A stretch of DNA of 64,000 nucleotides from Bacillota bacterium (lineage in GTDB: Bacteria > Bacillota > Clostridia > Lachnospirales > Lachnospiraceae), in the NCBI GenBank assembly GCA_023423335.1, contig JAFAFU010000084.1, positions 1 to 64,000 of the forward strand, in the 5' to 3' direction. The position numbers and the translations under genes were made by a program. Every line of letters starts with the position of its first letter. The first letter of the stretch is position 1. The notes under the pieces were generated by a model. The model had not been told where the DNA came from, did not search any database, and saw only the letters and a list, made by a program, of their open reading frames with translations. Positions 57,677-64,000 of this stretch are shown piece by piece.

Positions 57677-60322
57677 ATGGATAAAAAAATCGTATTGATT
57701 GACGGCCACAGCATCTTAAACCGGGCATTTTACGGATTGCCGGATTTAACAACCTCACAGGGAGAGCATACCAATGCGGTGCTTGGGTTTTTAAATATTA
57801 TGTTCCGGATTCTGGAGGAAGAGAAGCCGGATTATCTGGCAGTAGCCTTTGACACCCACCATCCGACCTTTCGCCATGAGATATTTACCGAATATAAGGG
57901 AACCAGGAAGGGAATGCCGGAGGAATTAAGACAGCAGGTTCCGGTGATGAAGGAAGTTTTAAAGGCGATGAAAATAACGGTAATCGAAAAGCCGGGTTTT
58001 GAGGCGGATGATATTCTGGGGACTCTGGCAAAGACTGCGGAGAGGGAAGGCAACCGGGTATCCTTAGTTTCCGGTGACCGGGATCTTCTTCAGCTGGCCA
58101 GTAAGAGGATTAAAATCCGTATCCCGAAGACGAAAAGGACGGGCACCGAGATCGAGGATTATCTGGAAGAGGATGTCATGGAGATGTATCATGTCACTCC
58201 GGAGCAATTCATAGACCTGAAGGGTCTCATGGGAGACACTTCCGATAATATTCCCGGCGTACCCGGGATTGGTGAAAAAACAGCCGCCAAGCTGATTGAA
58301 GCCTATCATTCCATTGAGAATATCTACGAGCATCTGGAGGAAATGGCGCCGGGCAAGGTGACCACATCCTTAAGGGAGAACCATGAGCTGGCGGTATTGT
58401 CCAAAAAGCTCGCCACCATTTGTACGGATTGCGACCTTGGCTTTCATATGGAGGACGCAGTTCTTGATAATCTTTATAATGAAGAGGTCTATCACTGGTT
58501 TAAAAAGCTGGAATTTAAGAGTCTGCTGTCCAGATTTAAGACAGAAGAGGTGAACATAAATACCGGAATAGAGAAGCGTTTTGTTCTGGTTGAGGACCTG
58601 AATGAGGCGGATAAAGTATTTTCCCGGATCACGGAAAGCACGGCACGCCCCGTCGGAATGCAGATGGTAACGGAAGGGGACCGATTGCTTGGCGTATCCG
58701 TCTGCAGCAATGAGGAGGCAATTTATTTCCTTCACAGCACCGGTTTTCTGACACCGGATTATCTGATGGAGAAAGCCGGAAAGGCAGGAGAGGGGTATCT
58801 TCTGTCGGTCATCGGACTGAAGGAACAGCTGCCCTTCCTGAAGGTTACGGAGAAGAACAATGTATTTGATGCGACGATTGCAGGATATCTGTTAAATCCG
58901 CTGACCGATACCTACCATTATGATGATATAGCCAGGGATTACCTGGGAATGACAATACCCTCCAGAGAAGACCTGTTAGGGAAAAGTACGTTAACAGAGG
59001 CCGTCCTCGGGAATCCGGAAGGGTTCCTGGCCTATGCCTGCTACTCTGCCTATGTGGCGTTTAGGTCTGCCGAGAGACTAAGGGATTTGTTGTTCCGGGC
59101 TGAGATGCTTCATCTGTTCGAGACAGTCGAGATGCCCCTCATCTATACCCTCTATGATATGGAGGTCAGGGGAATTCGTGTAAATAAGGAAGCTCTGAAG
59201 GAATACGGGGATCGACTGGAGGTTGGTATTCAGGCTCTGGAGAAGGAGATTTATTCTGAGGTTGGGGAGGTCTTCAATATCAATTCACCGAAGCAGCTTG
59301 GGGTCATCCTGTTTGAGAAGCTTCGGCTTCCCTTCGGTAAGAAGACCAAGACCGGCTATTCTACCTCGGCCGATATTCTGGAGAGGCTTCAGGGAGAACA
59401 TCCCGTGGTGTCTAAAATATTAGAGTACCGTCAGTTGACGAAATTAAAGTCCACCTACGCGGATGGATTGGCAGGATATATCAGGGAGGACGGCCGCATC
59501 CATGGCCGTTTCCATCAGACCATTGCCGCAACCGGACGAATCAGCAGCACCGATCCGAATCTGCAGAATATTCCGATCCGGATGGAGCTGGGCAGACAGA
59601 TTCGAAAGGTCTTTATTCCGATGGAGGATTATGTATTCCTCGATGCGGATTATTCCCAGATTGAACTCCGGGTACTGGCCCATATGTCCGGGGACGAGAG
59701 GCTGATTAATGCCTACAGGGAAGCAAAGGACATCCACCGGATTACTGCCTCGGAGGTATTCCATACCCCGTTTGACGAGGTTACCTCTGCACAAAGAAGC
59801 AGTGCCAAGGCCGTTAATTTTGGTATTGTCTATGGCATCAGTTCCTTTGGACTGGGGCAGGATTTAAATATTACAAGAAAAGAAGCGGAACGGTATATTG
59901 AGAAATATTTTGAAACCTATCCGAGCATCAAAAAATATTTGGACCGGCTGGTTGCTGTAGCCAAGGAAGAGGGTTGCTCCAAGACCCTGTTCGGACGGCG
60001 CAGACCGATTCCTGAGCTTACTTCCAGCAACTTCATGCAGCGTTCCTTTGGAGAAAGGGTTGCCATGAATTCTCCGATTCAAGGTACGGCGGCGGATATC
60101 ATAAAGATTGCAATGATCCGGGTAAACCGGAAGCTGAAGGAGAAGCATCTGCGCTCCAGGCTGCTGCTTCAGATTCATGATGAGCTTCTTGTGGAAGCCC
60201 ATAAGGAGGAGATAGCGGAGGTTACACAGATCATGCTGGAGGAAATGCAGGGGGCGGCGGAGCTTATGGTGCCCTTGGAGGCGGAAGTGAAGGAAGGCGG
60301 GAACTGGTTTGAAGCGAAATAG
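57677..60322 (+). CDS. polA: DNA polymerase I
   Basis: An 881-residue family A polymerase for gap filling and Okazaki fragment maturation. Residues about 1-290 are the 5'-3' exonuclease (IVLIDGHSILNRAFYG; ADDILGTLA; PGVPGIGEKTAAKL). Residues about 300-460 are the remnant 3'-5' exonuclease domain, in which the first DxE motif is replaced (GMQMVTEGD), so proofreading is probably absent as in other Gram-positive Pol I. Residues about 480-881 are the polymerase, with motif A DADYSQIELRVLAH, the O-helix RSSAKAVNFGIVYG and motif C QIHDELLVEAH. Start ATG 57677 uses the hairpin-bridged Shine-Dalgarno. coaE follows after 51 nt. Confidence 0.96.
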   Translation: MDKKIVLIDGHSILNRAFYGLPDLTTSQGEHTNAVLGFLNIMFRILEEEKPDYLAVAFDTHHPTFRHEIFTEYKGTRKGMPEELRQQVPVMKEVLKAMKITVIEKPGFEADDILGTLAKTAEREGNRVSLVSGDRDLLQLASKRIKIRIPKTKRTGTEIEDYLEEDVMEMYHVTPEQFIDLKGLMGDTSDNIPGVPGIGEKTAAKLIEAYHSIENIYEHLEEMAPGKVTTSLRENHELAVLSKKLATICTDCDLGFHMEDAVLDNLYNEEVYHWFKKLEFKSLLSRFKTEEVNINTGIEKRFVLVEDLNEADKVFSRITESTARPVGMQMVTEGDRLLGVSVCSNEEAIYFLHSTGFLTPDYLMEKAGKAGEGYLLSVIGLKEQLPFLKVTEKNNVFDATIAGYLLNPLTDTYHYDDIARDYLGMTIPSREDLLGKSTLTEAVLGNPEGFLAYACYSAYVAFRSAERLRDLLFRAEMLHLFETVEMPLIYTLYDMEVRGIRVNKEALKEYGDRLEVGIQALEKEIYSEVGEVFNINSPKQLGVILFEKLRLPFGKKTKTGYSTSADILERLQGEHPVVSKILEYRQLTKLKSTYADGLAGYIREDGRIHGRFHQTIAATGRISSTDPNLQNIPIRMELGRQIRKVFIPMEDYVFLDADYSQIELRVLAHMSGDERLINAYREAKDIHRITASEVFHTPFDEVTSAQRSSAKAVNFGIVYGISSFGLGQDLNITRKEAERYIEKYFETYPSIKKYLDRLVAVAKEEGCSKTLFGRRRPIPELTSSNFMQRSFGERVAMNSPIQGTAADIIKIAMIRVNRKLKEKHLRSRLLLQIHDELLVEAHKEEIAEVTQIMLEEMQGAAELMVPLEAEVKEGGNWFEAK

Positions 60323-60373
60323 TCAGGGATAGGCTTAGAACAGAGGATAGAGAAGGGATGGACCGGTCATAGA

Positions 60374-60988
60374 ATGATAGTAATAGGAATCACAGGGGGA
60401 ATCGGCAGTGGGAAATCCCTCGTCGCAAAAATACTGGAAGAAAAATATAACGCTTATATCGTTAATACCGACCGGATTGCCAGGGAACAGATGGAGCCGG
60501 GCGGTATCAGCTACGCAGGAGTCGTAGAATACTTTGGTTCGGGAATATTGGCGGAGGACGGCTCCGTTGAACGGAGAAAGCTTTCGGAAATTGTATTTCA
60601 GGATAGGAATAAGCTGCTTAAGCTGAACGGGCTGACCCATCCCAACGTTCTTCTGGAGGTGGAAAAGGAGAAGGAGGCAGTAAGGTCGGAAGGGCTTCAT
60701 CCCTATTTCGTAATAGAGACTGCCCTGATGATAGAGTCCGGATATGATTCTGTCTGCGATGAGGTATGGTATGTCCGGACCTCACCGGAGGACCGGAGAG
60801 ACCGCCTGAAAAAGTCAAGGGGATATACCGATGAGAAAATCGATGCCATCTTTACCAGCCAGAGTAAGGATGAGGATTTTCTGCGTCACTACCCGATTGT
60901 TATCACAAACAACGGAGACCTGTCGGACCTGGAAAGACAGATCTCCGATATCATTAACAATGAAAAATATTTATTACCTGGCCGTTGA
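60374..60988 (+). CDS. coaE: Dephospho-CoA kinase
   Basis: A 204-residue P-loop kinase catalysing the last step of CoA synthesis. Walker A reads GGIGSGKS at residues 8-15. The family segment VNTDRIAREQMEPG and the lid region RRDRLKKSRGYTDEKIDAIFTSQSKDEDFLRHYPIVITNNGD are typical. polA-coaE adjacency is common in clostridia, and they are likely cotranscribed. No good Shine-Dalgarno is very close to the ATG; AAGGGATGG lies further upstream. Confidence 0.93.
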   Translation: MIVIGITGGIGSGKSLVAKILEEKYNAYIVNTDRIAREQMEPGGISYAGVVEYFGSGILAEDGSVERRKLSEIVFQDRNKLLKLNGLTHPNVLLEVEKEKEAVRSEGLHPYFVIETALMIESGYDSVCDEVWYVRTSPEDRRDRLKKSRGYTDEKIDAIFTSQSKDEDFLRHYPIVITNNGDLSDLERQISDIINNEKYLLPGR

Positions 60989-60996
60989 TGATATCC

Positions 60997-61143
60997 CAGG
61001 GAAAACTTAAGGGAGAAAAAGTGTCAGGCGTTACAGGCTGTCGGTGCCATCAAAGGATTGAATTAGATGGGTTCCGTCTCTGCAATCCGTGATGGCACCG
61101 ATTGACTGTAACGTAGAAATCCGTACCTCTTAAGTTTTCCCTG
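60997..61143. ncRNA. Long interrupted stem-loop of unknown class
   Basis: A 147-nt element folding on itself over its whole length. Outer stem: 15 bp at 60997-61011 with 61129-61143. Middle stems: CGTTACAG (61029-61036) with CTGTAACG (61106-61113), and TCGGTGCCATCA (61041-61052) with 61090-61101. Inner stem: GGATTG (61055-61060) with CAATCC (61083-61088), then AGATGG (61065-61070) with CCGTCT (61074-61079) through a G-U pair. It lies between coaE and the yycJ promoter, has no T run and no coding frame. It could be a structured RNA, a large mRNA 3' end or a MITE-like element. Confidence 0.55.
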
Positions 61144-61170
61144 AACACCAAACATATACGGACATAAATC

Positions 61171-61199
61171 TTGACAAAACACCGTTAATGAGGGATACT
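61171..61199 (+). promoter_or_regulatory. Promoter of the yycJ gene
   Basis: TTGACA (61171-61176) and GATACT (61194-61199) are spaced by 17 nt, about 35 nt before the start codon. Confidence 0.65.
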
Positions 61200-61234
61200 C
61201 AGTTAGAATATGAAGTGAGGATAGGTAGACTAAC

Positions 61235-62026
61235 ATGAAATTATGCAGTATAGCAAGCGGCAGCAGCGGGAATTGCATTTATGTCGGAAGCAGCCGGACG
61301 AACCTTTTGGTGGATGCCGGTGTCAGTGCCAAGAAAATTGAGTTTGGTTTGAACGGAATTGATATCGACCCGGAGAGTCTCCAGGGGATTTTGATTACCC
61401 ATGAGCATTCGGATCATGTCTCGGGTCTTGGAGTTCTTGCAAGAAGATATAATATCCCTGTTTACGCGACCTTGGAGACTGTCAAAGCAATCCGCAGGAT
61501 TAAGGCAATGGGGGAGGTTCCTGAGAGTCTGTTCAACCCCATACGGCCGAATGAGACCTTCCTGATCAATGATATTATGGTGGAGCCCTTTGCCACCTCC
61601 CATGATGCCTCCGATCCGGTTTGCTATACAATGCAGTCCGAGGGACATAAGGTAGGCATAGCAACGGATCTTGGGATGTATGATGATTATATTGTAGCCA
61701 AGCTTCAGGACTCTGACTTACTGATGATTGAGGCAAACCACGACGTAAATATGCTGATGGTAGGCCGGTATCCGTATTACCTGAAACAAAGAATACTGGG
61801 GAACCTGGGGCACCTGTCCAATGATACCTCCGCTGATCTGATCAGCAGGCTCTTAACCCCCCGGTTAAGATATATCCGGCTGGCGCATCTGAGCCAGGAG
61901 AATAATATGGAGGAGCTGGCATATGAAACGGTATGCTGTGAGCTTACGGGCCGCGGCTGTAATTTTTCCTCCCTGGACCTAAGCGTAGCCCACAGGGATG
62001 TTCCTTCACCGCTGGTGGTTTTATAA
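61235..62026 (+). CDS. YycJ/WalJ-like MBL-fold metallohydrolase
   Basis: A 263-residue metallo-beta-lactamase-fold enzyme. The N-terminus LCSIASGSSGNCIYVGSSRTNLLVDAG and the metal motif ITHEHSDHVSG are characteristic of the YycJ/WalJ family, whose members are predicted or shown to be DNA or RNA processing nucleases linked in Bacillus to the WalRK system. Further ligands are Asp in GIATDLG and His in ANHDVNML and LAHLSQENN. There is no walRK operon here. The start follows GTGAGGATAGG at a longish distance. Confidence 0.85.
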   Translation: MKLCSIASGSSGNCIYVGSSRTNLLVDAGVSAKKIEFGLNGIDIDPESLQGILITHEHSDHVSGLGVLARRYNIPVYATLETVKAIRRIKAMGEVPESLFNPIRPNETFLINDIMVEPFATSHDASDPVCYTMQSEGHKVGIATDLGMYDDYIVAKLQDSDLLMIEANHDVNMLMVGRYPYYLKQRILGNLGHLSNDTSADLISRLLTPRLRYIRLAHLSQENNMEELAYETVCCELTGRGCNFSSLDLSVAHRDVPSPLVVL

Positions 62027-62090
62027 AGCATTATATCGTTCATAACTATTTCGTCGTTATATAAATTAATACTTTGAAAGGCATGGTGGC

Positions 62091-62366
62091 ATGATGAAGA
62101 GGTCAGTGATAACGGTAGTAGGTAAGGATAAGGTAGGCATTATCGCCAAAGTATGTACCTACCTGGCAGATAACAGGATTAATATCCTGGATATTTCCCA
62201 GACGATCGTCCAGGGTTTTTTTAACATGATGATGATTGTGGATGCGACAGAAGCAGCCAAAAGCTTTGATGAAATTGCGGAGGAGCTGGAGAAGATCGGA
62301 ACTGAAATCGGAGTAAATATCCGTGCGCAGCATGAGGATATTTTTGATAAAATGCACAGAATATAG
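62091..62366 (+). CDS. ACT domain protein (UPF0237 family)
   Basis: A 91-residue single ACT domain (ITVVGKDKVGIIAKVCTYLADNRINILDISQTIVQGFFNMMMIVD). It immediately precedes the UPF0210 gene (16 nt), a pair conserved across Firmicutes and other bacteria, suggesting that it regulates or assembles with that protein, perhaps sensing an amino acid or other small molecule. The GGTGGC site upstream is weak; ATG 62094 is an equally good start. Confidence 0.88.
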   Translation: MMKRSVITVVGKDKVGIIAKVCTYLADNRINILDISQTIVQGFFNMMMIVDATEAAKSFDEIAEELEKIGTEIGVNIRAQHEDIFDKMHRI

Positions 62367-62382
62367 ATAGGAGACAAAGCGC

Positions 62383-63747
62383 ATGATCAATATACATGAA
62401 GTCATCGAAACCAATAAGATGATTGAGCAGGAGAACCTGGATGTCAGGACAATCACGCTCGGTATCAGTCTTCTGGATTGTGCCGGACCGGATCTGGGGC
62501 AGGTAAATCAAAAAATTTATGATAAGATAACTACGGTTGCGAAAAATCTGGTGGCTACCGGAAATAGAATACAGAGAGAATTCGGAATACCGATTGTAAA
62601 CAAGAGAATATCCGTGACACCGATTTCCCTGGTGGGTGCCGCTGCCTGCAAAACGGCGGAGGACTATGTTTCTATCGCAAAGACATTGGATAGAGCTGCC
62701 GAAATGGTGGGAGTTAATTTTATCGGAGGCTATTCCGCGCTGGTATCAAAGGCAATGACCACAGGGGATGAGCTTTTAATCCGTTCGATCCCCCAGGCGC
62801 TTAGTTCGACCTTAAGAGTGTGCAGCTCCGTCAATGTGGGTTCCACCAAGACCGGTATCGATATGAACGCAGTTAAGCTTTTGGGCGATATTATCCTGGA
62901 GACAGCCGCCCTGACGAAGGAGAAGGATTCCATCGGCTGTGCCAAGCTGGTAGTATTTTGTAATGCTCCCGATGATAATCCGTTCATGGCAGGCGCTTTC
63001 CATGGAATTACCGAAGGGGATGCGGTTATCAATGTCGGAGTCAGCGGTCCCGGTGTTGTCAAGAAGGCTCTGGAGAGCGTTCGTGGAGCCGATTTTGAGA
63101 CTCTGTGTGAGACAATCAAGAAGACAGCCTTTAAGATTACCCGTGTTGGTCAACTGGTCGCCCAGGAGGCGTCCAAGCTGCTGAATATTCCTTTCGGGAT
63201 TGTGGATCTCTCTCTGGCGCCGACCCCTGCGGTAGGGGACAGCGTAGCAGAAATCCTGGAGGAGATCGGACTGGAATATGCGGGAGCGCCCGGAACGACG
63301 GCAGCGCTTGCATTATTGAATGATCAGGTAAAGAAGGGCGGCGTTATGGCCTCTTCCTTTGTTGGGGGCTTAAGCGGAGCCTTTATTCCGGTCAGTGAAG
63401 ACCAGGGAATGATCAATGCGGTGGAGGCCGGGGCCTTAACCTTAGAGAAGCTGGAAGCCATGACCTGTGTCTGCTCGGTTGGCCTTGATATGATAGCGAT
63501 TCCCGGTGACACTAAGGCTGCCACAATCTCCGGAATCATAGCGGATGAGATGGCTATCGGTATGATTAACCAGAAGACTACCGCAGTCCGTATCATTCCG
63601 GTCATCGGTAAAACCGTCGGTGACCGAGTGGAATTCGGAGGACTGTTAGGCTATGCACCGGTTATGCCGGTAAACCGCTTCAGCTGCGATAATTTTATTA
63701 ACCGCGGCGGAAGAATACCTGCTCCGATTCACAGCTTTAAAAATTGA
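62383..63747 (+). CDS. UPF0210 (PFL/DUF711) family protein
   Basis: A 454-residue protein of the UPF0210/DUF711 family of glycyl-radical-enzyme-like fold, without known activity. Motifs include RTITLGISLLDC, IPIVNKRISVTPISLVG, VNFIGGYSALVSKAM, and SFVGGLSGAFIPVSEDQGM near the C-terminus. Length is standard. GGAG precedes the start. It forms a two-gene unit with the ACT protein. No glycyl-radical activase is adjacent. Confidence 0.9.
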   Translation: MINIHEVIETNKMIEQENLDVRTITLGISLLDCAGPDLGQVNQKIYDKITTVAKNLVATGNRIQREFGIPIVNKRISVTPISLVGAAACKTAEDYVSIAKTLDRAAEMVGVNFIGGYSALVSKAMTTGDELLIRSIPQALSSTLRVCSSVNVGSTKTGIDMNAVKLLGDIILETAALTKEKDSIGCAKLVVFCNAPDDNPFMAGAFHGITEGDAVINVGVSGPGVVKKALESVRGADFETLCETIKKTAFKITRVGQLVAQEASKLLNIPFGIVDLSLAPTPAVGDSVAEILEEIGLEYAGAPGTTAALALLNDQVKKGGVMASSFVGGLSGAFIPVSEDQGMINAVEAGALTLEKLEAMTCVCSVGLDMIAIPGDTKAATISGIIADEMAIGMINQKTTAVRIIPVIGKTVGDRVEFGGLLGYAPVMPVNRFSCDNFINRGGRIPAPIHSFKN

Positions 63748-63779
63748 TACGGATTAAGTAATTCGTTTCGTATTTGTAT

Positions 63780-63804
63780 GCCGCCTGTAGGCGGCAAATG
63801 GAGG
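63780..63804 (+). promoter_or_regulatory. RBS hairpin of the pepD-like gene
   Basis: GCCGCC (63780-63785) and GGCGGC (63790-63795) form a perfect stem with TGTA loop, 2 nt before ATGGAGG (63798-63804). The ATG start follows 5 nt later. Confidence 0.6.
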
Positions 63805-63809
63805 TTATT

Positions 63810-64000
63810 ATGGAGAAAAGCTTGGAACAACTGGACTATAAGGGGATTTTTAAGTACTTTAGCGAGATATCAAAAATACCGAGGGGTTCGGGGAACGAGA
63901 AAGAAATTAGTGACTTTCTGGTTGCGTTTGCAAAAGAGAATAACCTGGAGTATACTAGAGATGAATCGAACAATGTGATTATGATAAAAGAAGCCTCCGA
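63810..64000 (+). CDS. Aminoacyl-histidine dipeptidase, N-terminus (partial)
   Basis: The first 63 codons of a gene running off the window. The product begins MEKSLEQLDYKGIFKYFSEI and continues SKIPRGSGNEKEISDFLVAF, which matches the start of PepD-type M20 metallodipeptidases (cytosolic Xaa-His dipeptidase). The catalytic zinc ligands lie beyond the window. The start is set by GGAGG with 5-nt spacing. Confidence 0.8.
   Translation, partial: MEKSLEQLDYKGIFKYFSEISKIPRGSGNEKEISDFLVAFAKENNLEYTRDESNNVIMIKEAS

Overview
The window looks like chromosomal DNA of an anaerobic, spore-forming, motile Firmicute, most likely a Lachnospiraceae member of the Lachnoclostridium/Anaerocolumna type. Supporting this are an alpha/beta SASP gene, a YlbJ sporulation protein, methyl-accepting chemotaxis receptors, strong GGAGG ribosome-binding sites, consensus TTGACA/TATAAT promoters, and a pectin-sugar (galacturonate) pathway. 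The species call is inference. No rRNA, insertion sequence, phage or CRISPR array was seen; one tRNA-Leu(CAA) is present.

Layout. 1-3.2 kb: end of an Ig-like protein, a PF06541 membrane protein, citrate synthase, a SASP. 3.3-15.3 kb: a Bacillus ylb-like housekeeping block (rsmD, coaD, coiled-coil protein, ylbJ, tmcAL, ylbN/DUF177, rpmF), interrupted by pepF, a chemoreceptor and pta-ackA. 15.3-16.7 kb: a MerR/GyrI regulator and a TrmO-like methyltransferase separated by a textbook MerR operator. 17-29.8 kb: an oligogalacturonide/galacturonate utilisation island (binding protein, two permeases, an unassigned (alpha/alpha)6 glycosidase, AraC regulator, CHEV-type GH4 alpha-galacturonidase, uxaC, uxaB, uxaA). 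29.9-42.1 kb: YprB-like exonuclease, a PF06541-cardiolipin synthase fusion, yvyF-like, ruvAB, zapA, U32 peptidase, FtsW/RodA and class B PBP. 42.3-45.3 kb: NUDIX, MFS exporter and ArsR-type regulator. 45.5-56.5 kb: an RbsABC-type transporter with two TIM-barrel isomerases and a crotonase, then an ANTAR response regulator, a histidine kinase carrying a dead ABC-ATPase domain, and a chemoreceptor. 56.9-64 kb: tRNA-Leu, zf-HC2 protein, polA, coaE, yycJ, ACT protein, UPF0210 protein and the start of pepD.

The strongest candidates for something undescribed are: (1) a structured element present three times (11.8, 31.4 and 39.2 kb), always on the + strand in the spacer before a + strand gene, with compensatory base changes in its stems; (2) the pseudo-ABC/GAF/HisKA_2 kinase with ANTAR regulator and chemoreceptor next to a sugar ABC transporter, which could read transporter state; (3) a recurrent mRNA-leader design in which a short hairpin sits 1-6 nt before an ATGGAGG Shine-Dalgarno and the start codon lies 5-7 nt further on; and (4) a polA leader in which a hairpin separates the Shine-Dalgarno from the start codon. 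A 147-nt stem-loop near 61 kb and a tandem pair of 90-nt palindromic repeats near 31.2 kb are further non-coding elements without an assignment.
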